Positions 23,849 to 30,613 of a DNA stretch of 44,534 bases are shown in pieces. This stretch comes from Acidobacteriota bacterium (GTDB lineage Bacteria > Acidobacteriota > Terriglobia > Bryobacterales > Bryobacteraceae), in contig JACQDF010000160.1 in the NCBI GenBank assembly GCA_016201205.1, positions 1 to 44,534 of the forward strand, given 5' to 3'. How positions within the stretch are numbered: position 1 is the stretch's first letter; every line of letters begins with the position of its first letter. The notes beneath the pieces were generated by a model, which was not told where the DNA came from, made no database searches, and worked only from the letters and a program-made list of their open reading frames with translations. A program made the translations under genes and the position numbers.

Positions 23849-24756
23849 GCCTGGCGCGGGATTTGCTGCTGGCCGGCGCGCAGAGCAGGTTCCTGAGGGA
23901 AACAGCGCCTAAACTGCCGTTCGTGCGCAGGACGGTGGCGCGCTTCCTGCCGGGCGAGGAGATCCCGGACGCGATCGCCGCCGCCAAAGCGCTGGAAGCG
24001 CAAAACATGCGTGTAGTGTTCACCCGGCTCGGCGAAAACATCACCCAGGCCGCCGAAGCCGACGCCGTGGCCGCTCATTACCTCGCGCTGTTCGACGCCA
24101 TGGACGAATTACAGCGCCGGCCCGAGATCTCCGTGAAACTGACCCAGCTTGGGCTCGATCTGAGTGTCGCCCAATGCATGGAGAACCTGTCCAGGCTCAT
24201 CGAGCGCGCCGGCTGCGAGAGTATCGTCTGGATCGACATGGAATCCAGTGAATACGTCGATGTGACTCTGGAGCTCTTTAAGCGCTGCAAGCGGAAGTAT
24301 CCCAATGTCGGCCTCTGCCTCCAGGCGTATTTGTACCGGACGGCGAAAGATATCGAAGAGCTGGCCCCGCTCGAGCCTGCGATCCGGCTCGTGAAAGGAG
24401 CTTACAAAGAGCCCCCCGCCTTAGCTTTTCCCAAAAAGGCGGACGTGGACGAAAACTTCTTCCATCTTGCCGGCCGGCTCTTCCGGACTCCGAAGGCCAC
24501 TGTGGTCGTGGCGACTCATGACACAGCGCTGATTCGGAGGATCGAGAAGCTGTCCGCGGAGTTGGGGCGCGACCAGCGATCCTTCTGCTTCACGATGCTG
24601 TATGGGATTCAGCGGCGCGAGCAGCTACGCCTGGCCGAACAAGGCTGGGACAGCCGGGTGCTCATCGCCTACGGCTCCTATTGGTTCCCCTGGTTCATGC
24701 GCAGGCTGGCGGAACGCCCCGCAAATGTCTGGTTCCTGGTGAAGAATCTGTTGTAG
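23845..24756 (+). CDS. Proline dehydrogenase
   Basis: A 303-aa monofunctional FAD-dependent proline dehydrogenase (PutB-type, without the P5C dehydrogenase part). The barrel holds IRLVKGAYKEP, LCLQAYLYRT and the C-terminal substrate-binding helix with YGSYWFPWFMRRLAERPANV, where the paired Arg residues bind the carboxylate of proline. It converts proline to P5C and passes electrons to the quinone pool, so it is likely at the inner side of the membrane. The P5C dehydrogenase gene is not in the window. It overlaps the preceding gene by 4 nt. Ends at a short hairpin. Confidence 0.93.
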   Translation: MSLARDLLLAGAQSRFLRETAPKLPFVRRTVARFLPGEEIPDAIAAAKALEAQNMRVVFTRLGENITQAAEADAVAAHYLALFDAMDELQRRPEISVKLTQLGLDLSVAQCMENLSRLIERAGCESIVWIDMESSEYVDVTLELFKRCKRKYPNVGLCLQAYLYRTAKDIEELAPLEPAIRLVKGAYKEPPALAFPKKADVDENFFHLAGRLFRTPKATVVVATHDTALIRRIEKLSAELGRDQRSFCFTMLYGIQRREQLRLAEQGWDSRVLIAYGSYWFPWFMRRLAERPANVWFLVKNLL

Positions 24757-24774
24757 ATCCGTCTGTTGCGGATC
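24756..24774. terminator. Short hairpin between convergent genes
   Basis: GATCCG (24756-24761) pairs with CGGATC (24769-24774) around a 7-nt loop. It lies between the stops of proline dehydrogenase and the response regulator. No T-tract follows, so the call is tentative. Confidence 0.35.
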
Positions 24775-25222
24775 AGCAGCCGGCGTGCGCCTGGCGCAGT
24801 TCCCGCTCCAGCCGGCGGGTTGCACGCTCACTGATCAGGTTTGCTACCTTGGTCAGCAAGCCAGGGACATCCTGCGGCTCGATCAACACGGCCCGGTCGC
24901 GGCTGGGATCCCGGCCTTGGTGATAGGCGGTGATCAGGGCGGTCGCGGGCTGATACTCCATCATCCTGGCGTGGGCAATCACCTGGAGTCCTGCTTCGGG
25001 AGACTCCATCTGGAGATCGCTGAGGACTAGTTCGTACTCCCGACGATCCATCTTGCCGACCGCTTCGGCCGCCGATGCCGCCGCATCCACATCATAACCC
25101 CCTGCTTCCAGAACAGTTTGCAGAGTCAGCCGGGAAGTCGGGTTGTCATCAACCAAAAGCACCCGGGCAATCGCCGACGTCAGCCTGCTACGCCGAAACT
25201 GTTTGCGCATCTTGGTTTCCAC
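24773..25222 (-). CDS. Response regulator receiver-domain protein, degenerate
   Basis: A 149-aa stand-alone receiver. Acidic D25/D26 (LLVDDN), phospho-acceptor D69 (LVLSDLQM) and Thr98 (ALITAYH) are in place. The invariant Lys of the last strand (usually KP) is Glu here (E115 in VLIEPQD), which normally impairs phosphorylation-driven switching. A short C-terminal helix with RLERELRQ follows; no DNA-binding domain is attached. The start is a GTG at 25222; ATG at 25210 is an alternative. No partner kinase is in the window. It may be a pseudo-receiver that acts without phosphorylation. Confidence 0.8.
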   Translation of the reverse strand: METKMRKQFRRSRLTSAIARVLLVDDNPTSRLTLQTVLEAGGYDVDAAASAAEAVGKMDRREYELVLSDLQMESPEAGLQVIAHARMMEYQPATALITAYHQGRDPSRDRAVLIEPQDVPGLLTKVANLISERATRRLERELRQAHAGC

Positions 25223-25233
25223 GGCCCCAGCTC

Positions 25234-25239
25234 AGTGTA
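25234..25239 (-). promoter_or_regulatory. -10 candidate of the receiver gene
   Basis: Minus-strand TACACT, 11 nt before the GTG at 25222. No -35 found. The remaining part of the gap at 25223-25345 holds no gene. Confidence 0.3.
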
Positions 25240-25345
25240 ACCTGAAAGCCCTAAGTTTGATCCCACTGATTTCTAGTGAAATTTTGCGAAACAAAGGCGA
25301 ATCCGACGTGCGATCCGGTGGCGAAAGTGCTGTCTATTCCTACAG

Positions 25346-25969
25346 TTATCGCACCTTTTGTGCTACCACGATGCCATCGCGTACCGGTACGAGACAGCTC
25401 CACAAGTCTCCCCGGGCGAAGATTTTCCGGTTAAAGTCCACCACTGCCCGAGTGGTGTCATCTTGAGGGTCCAGGACACGCGCGTGCCACAGGGTGTTGT
25501 CGGTGACCAGCACCCCGCCCGGTCTGAGGCGTGCCACCGCCGCCTCCAGCACCGCCGGGTAGCCCTCCTTGTCGACGTCGTTGAAGATCAGGTCGAACTC
25601 GCCCGCAGTGCCGGCCAAGGCGGTCAACGCATCACCGACATGGATTCTGACGCGATCGGCCACGCCCGCCCGCTGGAAAAAGGAGCGCGCAATCGACGCA
25701 TTCTCCGCACTGCCGTCCGAATAGTGCACTTCGGCGTCCGGTCCGGCCGCACGCGCCAGCCAGATGGTCGAGTAGCCGATCGCGGAACCCAGCTCGAAGA
25801 TGCGGCTGGCGCCCGCCAGCATCACGTACTGCGCCAGAATCCGCCCCACGACGGGACCGAGGATCGGGATGTTGCGTTCCGCGGCCAGATCCTCCATTTC
25901 GGCAAGGACTTCGTCTCGCGGCGGCAGCAGCCCGGCGATATAACGCTCGATGTCAGGATTGGTGATCAT
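25346..25969 (-). CDS. O-methyltransferase, class I SAM-dependent (COG4122)
   Basis: A 207-aa methyltransferase of the caffeoyl-CoA/catechol OMT-like group. Motif I is FELGSAIGYSTIWLA, an acidic residue in HYSDGSAEN binds the SAM ribose, and FNDVDKEGYPAVLE carries the metal/substrate residues; the C-terminal GGVLVTDNTLWHARVLDP is typical. It is normal length. The ATG at 25969 was chosen; it overlaps the end of purB by 17 nt. A longer frame upstream belongs to purB. Substrate unknown. Likely co-transcribed with purB. Confidence 0.88.
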   Translation of the reverse strand: MITNPDIERYIAGLLPPRDEVLAEMEDLAAERNIPILGPVVGRILAQYVMLAGASRIFELGSAIGYSTIWLARAAGPDAEVHYSDGSAENASIARSFFQRAGVADRVRIHVGDALTALAGTAGEFDLIFNDVDKEGYPAVLEAAVARLRPGGVLVTDNTLWHARVLDPQDDTTRAVVDFNRKIFARGDLWSCLVPVRDGIVVAQKVR

Positions 25970-27275
25970 GGGCAAAGACCCGGTCGAAGATCTGGCTGAT
26001 GTGGCCAAGCTGGCGGTCGATGGAGAATGCCTCGGCGATTTGTTCCAGCCCGAGGACGGCGCGGATTTCCTGATCCGCTTCGATCGAGGCGCGAAAGTCG
26101 CCGCCCTCTTCCCAGCAACGCATGGCATGTTTCTGCACGATGCGATAGGCGTCCTCGCGCAGCATGCCGGCGGCGGCCAGATCCAGCAGAAGCTGCCCGG
26201 AGAAGACCAGGCCGCGGGTGAGATCGAGATTGCGCCGCATGCGCTCCGGATACACCCTCATGCCTTCGATGAGCCACGTGGTGCGAGCCAGCAGGTAATC
26301 GGTGAGGATGCAGGAATCGGGCAGGATCACACGCTCGGCAGAAGAGTGCGAAATGTCGCGCTCATGCCACAGCGCGATATTCTCGAAGGCCGCCTGCGCG
26401 TTGGCGCGGACGACGCGAGCCAGGCCGCAGATCTGCTCGCACGCCACCGGGTTGCGTTTATGAGGCATTGCCGAGGAGCCTTTCTGGCCGGCGGCAAACG
26501 GCTCTTCGGCCTCGCGCACTTCCGTCCGCTGCAATTGACGGATCTCGAGGGCGATCTTCTCGCAGGCCGCCGAGATCAGAGCCAGCGCGGAAATGAACGC
26601 GGCGTGGCGGTCGCGCGAGATCACTTGCGACGCGATCGGCGCCGGCATCAGCCCCAGCTTGGCGCAAATCCGTTCTTCGGCCTGCGGGCCGATGTGGGCG
26701 AAGACGCCGACGGCGCCCGAGATTTTTCCATAGCGGATCTGCCCGGCGGCGAAGGCGAGCCGCTGCTGATTGCGGCCGATCTCATCATAGAAGAGCGCAA
26801 GCTTCCAGCCGAAGGTGACCGGCTCCGCCTGGACGCCGTGCGTGCGGCCGATCTGGACGCAATCCCTGAATTCGAAGGCGCGCTTCTTTAGCGCAGCGGC
26901 GAGTTTCCGGAGGCCCTGCTCGAGCAGTTCCGCGGACTGCCGGATCTGGAGCGCCTGGGCGGTGTCCACCACGTCATTGGACGTCATCCCGTAGTGAAAC
27001 CAGCGCGAGGCGCCGGCGTGGCCCTTCTGCTTCATGGTTTCGCTGACGGCGGTGGTAAAGGCGATCACGTCGTGGCGGACTTCGCGCTCGATTTCGTCGA
27101 TGCGGGCCACCGTGAAGCCGGCGTGCTCGCGCAGGCTGCGGGCGGCGTCGGCGGGCGCCACGCCCAGCTCAGCCAGGGCCTCGCTGGCGGCCAGCTCTAC
27201 TTCAAGCCACTGGCGATATTTGTTCTCATCGCTCCAGAGGGCGCCCATCTCGGGGCGGGTGTAGCGTGCAATCAT
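25953..27275 (-). CDS. purB: Adenylosuccinate lyase
   Basis: PurB (440 aa) catalyses two steps of purine synthesis: fumarate release from SAICAR and from adenylosuccinate. The superfamily signature is SSAMPHKRNP within residues 266-276, with the catalytic Ser in the loop and His146 in GRTHG; TSNDVVDTA at about 98-106 also fits. No leader is present. It is followed in the same direction by an O-methyltransferase gene (17-nt overlap) and preceded by the MBL-fold gene, so these may form one transcript. Confidence 0.96.
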   Translation of the reverse strand: MIARYTRPEMGALWSDENKYRQWLEVELAASEALAELGVAPADAARSLREHAGFTVARIDEIEREVRHDVIAFTTAVSETMKQKGHAGASRWFHYGMTSNDVVDTAQALQIRQSAELLEQGLRKLAAALKKRAFEFRDCVQIGRTHGVQAEPVTFGWKLALFYDEIGRNQQRLAFAAGQIRYGKISGAVGVFAHIGPQAEERICAKLGLMPAPIASQVISRDRHAAFISALALISAACEKIALEIRQLQRTEVREAEEPFAAGQKGSSAMPHKRNPVACEQICGLARVVRANAQAAFENIALWHERDISHSSAERVILPDSCILTDYLLARTTWLIEGMRVYPERMRRNLDLTRGLVFSGQLLLDLAAAGMLREDAYRIVQKHAMRCWEEGGDFRASIEADQEIRAVLGLEQIAEAFSIDRQLGHISQIFDRVFAHDHQS

Positions 27276-27292
27276 ACGGCGCTCGAAATGGT

Positions 27293-28063
27293 TCAGAACG
27301 TAAAGACTTCCGATTGTTTGCCCGGCTCGGAGACCACCAGACGCGTTTCCAGTCCACGGCTCTCCAGAGCCTGGGCGGCGGTCAGACGGGCGATCTCCGG
27401 ATGATTGTTATGCTCGCTCAAGTGACCGAGCAACAGCGTGCAAGTCGAGGAATCCAGGCCGTCGCGGATAAAGTCCGAGGCCACGTCGTTCGACAGGTGC
27501 CCGCGCCGGCTCATCACACGCTGTTTGACGGACCACGGGTAGGGACCGACCTTCAACATGTCCAGATCATGATTGGATTCCAGCAGCAGGAAGCTCGTGC
27601 CGTGCAGGTGGAAACAGATCGATTCCGGCAGATAGCCGAGATCGGTGACCACGGCGATCTTGACTCCTTCCGCGCAAAACGCAAAGCTGACCGGGTCGAT
27701 GGCGTCATGGGGGATGGTGAAACTGGAGACCTCGATGTCGCCGATGGGAAAGCTCGTGCCCGCCTGGAACATTTCAAGCTTCGGCTCGTAGTCTTCCCAA
27801 TCGATAGCCGGCGCCGTAAGGCGCGTCAGGTAGACCGGAATATCGAGTTGCCGCGCCAGACGCACCAGCCCGGACACATGATCCGAGTGCTCGTGCGTGA
27901 TGAGGATCGCGTCCAGTTGTCCGGGATCTTCGCCGATGTTGGCCAGCCGCTGGAATGTCTCCTTGCGACTGAGGCCGGCGTCGATGAGGATGCGTGTGCG
28001 TTCGGTGGCAACCAGCGTCGAGTTGCCGGAACTGCTGCTGGCGAGCGCGCAGATCTTGACGAT
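27293..28063 (-). CDS. MBL-fold metallo-hydrolase (YycJ/WalJ-like), non-canonical start
   Basis: The metallo-beta-lactamase fold with metal motif HEHSDH (about residues 57-62), a later His in IPHDA, Asp in VVTDLGY and His near LLGHLSEHN. The frame carries VKICALASSSSGNSTLVATE at its N-terminus, the usual start of this family, but there is no ATG, GTG or TTG before it; a TAG lies upstream in frame. The first canonical start (GTG 27877) would remove the metal motif. AAAGGAGG at 28069-28076 stands 5 nt before ATC (28061-28063) and 8 nt before GTC. ATC is taken as start; it may instead be a mutated GTG. About 256 aa. Acts on nucleic-acid or lipid-like substrates in homologues; substrate unknown here. 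Confidence 0.82.
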   Translation of the reverse strand: MVKICALASSSSGNSTLVATERTRILIDAGLSRKETFQRLANIGEDPGQLDAILITHEHSDHVSGLVRLARQLDIPVYLTRLTAPAIDWEDYEPKLEMFQAGTSFPIGDIEVSSFTIPHDAIDPVSFAFCAEGVKIAVVTDLGYLPESICFHLHGTSFLLLESNHDLDMLKVGPYPWSVKQRVMSRRGHLSNDVASDFIRDGLDSSTCTLLLGHLSEHNNHPEIARLTAAQALESRGLETRLVVSEPGKQSEVFTF

Positions 28064-28068
28064 GTGGG

Positions 28069-28086
28069 CCTCCTTTGTCTAGTGTA
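28069..28086 (-). promoter_or_regulatory. Shine-Dalgarno and -10 of the MBL gene
   Basis: AAAGGAGG (28069-28076, minus) is a perfect ribosome site that decides the ATC start at 28061-28063. TACACT (28081-28086, minus) is a possible -10, with its transcript start near the Shine-Dalgarno. The two overlap in use, so the -10 is uncertain. Confidence 0.55.
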
Positions 28087-28127
28087 CACGGCCCGCGTGC
28101 GGAGGATGAAGTTGTGCGCCTGGCGGG

Positions 28128-29381
28128 TCAGATCTGGAGGGTCGACACTTCCACCCGCGAGCGCCGTCCCTCGACCACCACGATGCCGCTGTCGGTCAGA
28201 TGGTAGAGCTGGCGATCGCGCACCGGGTCGTAGCCGATCAAAGCGCGCTCCGGGATGCGCACGTTCTTGTCGAGGATGGCTCGCCGCACTCTGGCGTGAC
28301 GGCCGATATCGCAGTTGTCGAAAATGATCGAATCCTCAACCTGCGCGCCGGTGTGAACCCGGACCCCCCGGCCGAGCACGGAGTCTCTGACCAGGCCGCC
28401 GGAAAGGATCGAGCCGCCGGCGACGATCGAGTCAATCGCCTGGCCGCGGCGGCCCTCTTCGTCAAAGGTGAACTTGACGGGCGGATCATCGTAGCCCGCC
28501 GAGCGCAGCGGCCATTGCCGGTTGAACAGGTTGAGCTGCGGGGTGACCGCGCGCAGGTCCATGCTGGCTTCGTAATACGCATCCAGCGTGCCCACGTCGC
28601 GCCAATAGGGCGCCGAGCCTTCCGGATCGCCCGGAATCTTGTTCTTGCGGAAATCGTAGGCGTACATGTCGCCCCGGCTCACCAGGCGGGGCAGAATATC
28701 GCGGCCGAAGTCATGCGTGGAATCTTCGCGTTCGGCGTCGGCGTAGAGCTCGCGCAAGAGCAGATCTGTCGAAAAAATGTAGTTGCCCATCGAGGCCAGA
28801 AAGTGGTCCGGGTCGCCGGGCATGGCAGGCGCATCCTCTTTTTTTTCGTGAAAACCCAGGATGACGCCGTCCTGGGCCACTTCGATGGCGCCGAATTCGC
28901 GAGAGACGCCTCCGGGCAGCGGAATCGCCGCCACCGTCGCCTGGGCCCGCTTCTGCTCATGAAATTCGATCATCTCGCGGATGTTCATCCGGTAAATGTG
29001 ATCGGCGCCGAAGATGGCCACCAGATGCGGGTCCGTCTGTTCGATGAGGTTGATGTTCTGGAAAATCGCGTCCGCCGTGCCGCGATACCAAGCCTCGCTC
29101 CCGGTGCGCATCTGGGCGGGCACCGGAATGATGAAGTGGTTTTTCATCAGGCCGCTCACTTCCCAGCCATCCCGCAAGTGCTGCAACAGCGACTGGCTCT
29201 TGAACTGGATGAGGACGTAAATCGAATAAATGCCGGAGTTGACCAGATTGCTGAGGACAAAATCCACGATCCGGTACTGCCCGCCGAAGGGCACGGCGGG
29301 CTTGGCGCGTTCCTTGGTGAGAGGATACAGCCGTGTCCCTTTGCCGCCCGCCAGAACGAATGCAAGAACCCGGATCTGCAT
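28128..29381 (-). CDS. glgC: Glucose-1-phosphate adenylyltransferase
   Basis: GlgC (417 aa from ATG 29381) makes ADP-glucose from glucose-1-phosphate and ATP, the controlled step of glycogen synthesis. The nucleotide-binding start is [15 protein letters not shown]; substrate and catalytic segments are [17 protein letters not shown] and the C-terminal left-handed helix with [15 protein letters not shown] longer GTG start at 29405 exists but the ATG, with GGAG upstream, begins the conserved part. It lies alone among glycogen genes and is transcribed leftward. Confidence 0.95.
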   Translation of the reverse strand: MQIRVLAFVLAGGKGTRLYPLTKERAKPAVPFGGQYRIVDFVLSNLVNSGIYSIYVLIQFKSQSLLQHLRDGWEVSGLMKNHFIIPVPAQMRTGSEAWYRGTADAIFQNINLIEQTDPHLVAIFGADHIYRMNIREMIEFHEQKRAQATVAAIPLPGGVSREFGAIEVAQDGVILGFHEKKEDAPAMPGDPDHFLASMGNYIFSTDLLLRELYADAEREDSTHDFGRDILPRLVSRGDMYAYDFRKNKIPGDPEGSAPYWRDVGTLDAYYEASMDLRAVTPQLNLFNRQWPLRSAGYDDPPVKFTFDEEGRRGQAIDSIVAGGSILSGGLVRDSVLGRGVRVHTGAQVEDSIIFDNCDIGRHARVRRAILDKNVRIPERALIGYDPVRDRQLYHLTDSGIVVVEGRRSRVEVSTLQI

Positions 29382-29428
29382 GGTTAGGTTCGCTCCTGAG
29401 CACACAGGCCGTTGACTGGAGTGCCTGG

Positions 29429-29443
29429 GTTACTCATGGTAAC
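29429..29443. promoter_or_regulatory. Small inverted repeat in the glgC/receptor gap
   Basis: GTTAC (29429-29433), TCATG, GTAAC (29439-29443). Lies between divergently transcribed glgC and the TonB-dependent receptor, about 45 nt from each start region. It could be an operator; the remaining bases of the gap show nothing else. Confidence 0.25.
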
Positions 29444-29481
29444 GCAACATCCTGCACCAGTGCGGGAGCGATCAGTGACAA

Positions 29482-29490
29482 TGGTATAAT
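29482..29490 (+). promoter_or_regulatory. Extended -10 promoter of the TonB-dependent receptor
   Basis: TGGTATAAT: perfect TATAAT with TGn. Start near 29497; ATG at 29532 leaves a 35-nt leader. No -35 needed or seen. Confidence 0.6.
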
Positions 29491-29531
29491 CCCAGACACG
29501 CACTTTAGCTGGGAAGACGAACGGGGATCCC

Positions 29532-30557
29532 ATGTTGCGCCTGGCAGTCCTCAGTGGCTTGTTCACGGGAAGTCTGCTGTGTGCCCAAAGTGGCGGCATC
29601 CTCATGGGGGAAGTTCGGGATGCCTCCTCGGCGCCCATGGCGAGAGCCAAAGTCTGGGCGCAGTCGTTGGACACAGGCATTGTCAGCGAGGTTCAGGCAA
29701 ATGAGGCCGGAGTCTACACAATGGCAGGCCTGCGGCCCGGCGCTTATCTGGTTTACACCGAATTCGCCGGCTTCGAGCGCGCCAAGTCCAGGATCGACGT
29801 CGAGCCCGACGGCAGGGCCCGGCTGGACTTCGTTCTCGTTCCAAGCCAAAACCGGCAGACCATCGATGTAACCGCCGAGCCGCCAGCCATCCAGACCGAA
29901 TCCGGCGCTCTTACCAACATCATCGGCGAGCATGAATTACAGCGGTTGCCCGTTCAGGGCCGGAACGCTCTGGAAATGGCGCTCCTGCTGCCAGGCATCA
30001 CCGGCGACGTTGGCTCAGACGAAGCGGGCATTTTTCAGGATGTTCCCACGGCCGGAGCGGGCCTGAGCATCGCCGGCGGGCGCGCGGGCAGTTCTGCCAT
30101 CCTGGCCGATGGCGCCAATGCCACCTCGATCGGCATCGGCCGAGCCACCGTCACGTTTTCCCCGGACACCATCCAGGAGTTCCAGGTCATCACGTCGACT
30201 TTTTCCGCCAGGTACGGCGTCTCCGGTGGCGGCGTCGTCAACACCGTCTCGCGCGCCGGCGGCAATCAAATTCGCGGAAGCGTCTTCTGGTATCACCGCA
30301 ACCCAGCGTTCCATGCCAGGCAATTCGGACGCCTGTCTCCCAACCGCCAGCGGCGCCAGGAGTTTGGCCTTACCATCGGAGGTCCGGTCCGGATTCCGAA
30401 GCTGTACAACGGCAAGCGCCGTACGTTCTTCTTTGCATCCATCGAGCCCAAGTGGTACTTCGATGAACTCGACATCTACACGCGCTTTCCCACCATCGAA
30501 GAGCGCAACGGCGACTTCCGCAATTCCTGGGTCGCCCCGGCCAGCGCCGTCCGCTGA
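29532..30557 (+). CDS. TonB-dependent receptor, 5' part (frameshifted)
   Basis: Codons 1-341 of an outer-membrane receptor. Leader LRLAVLSGLFTGSLLCAQ is followed by a carboxypeptidase-regulatory-like domain (about 24-115, GVYTMAGLRPGAYLVYTEF), then the plug domain (VPTAGAGLSIAGGRAG, about 180-250) and the first barrel strands. The frame hits TGA at 30555-30557 right after ERNGDFRNSWV. The barrel continues in a frame one base back (see next entry), so one base was lost or an assembly error occurred between about 30530 and 30551, near the CCCC run at 30535-30538. The complete product would have about 1260 residues, normal for this group. Confidence 0.85.
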   Translation: MLRLAVLSGLFTGSLLCAQSGGILMGEVRDASSAPMARAKVWAQSLDTGIVSEVQANEAGVYTMAGLRPGAYLVYTEFAGFERAKSRIDVEPDGRARLDFVLVPSQNRQTIDVTAEPPAIQTESGALTNIIGEHELQRLPVQGRNALEMALLLPGITGDVGSDEAGIFQDVPTAGAGLSIAGGRAGSSAILADGANATSIGIGRATVTFSPDTIQEFQVITSTFSARYGVSGGGVVNTVSRAGGNQIRGSVFWYHRNPAFHARQFGRLSPNRQRRQEFGLTIGGPVRIPKLYNGKRRTFFFASIEPKWYFDELDIYTRFPTIEERNGDFRNSWVAPASAVR

Positions 30558-30613
30558 TCTATCAGCAGGTCCGATGTGTTCCCACGCCGCAGAACTGCCA
30601 GCAGCTTCTGCCG

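Noticed and set aside
29429..29443. GTTAC palindrome as a confirmed operator
   Set aside because: Five-base arms can occur by chance; kept only as a low-confidence site.
30530..30551. Programmed -1 frameshift in the receptor
   Set aside because: No X-XXY-YYZ slippery heptamer and no clear downstream stem; a base loss or read error is simpler.
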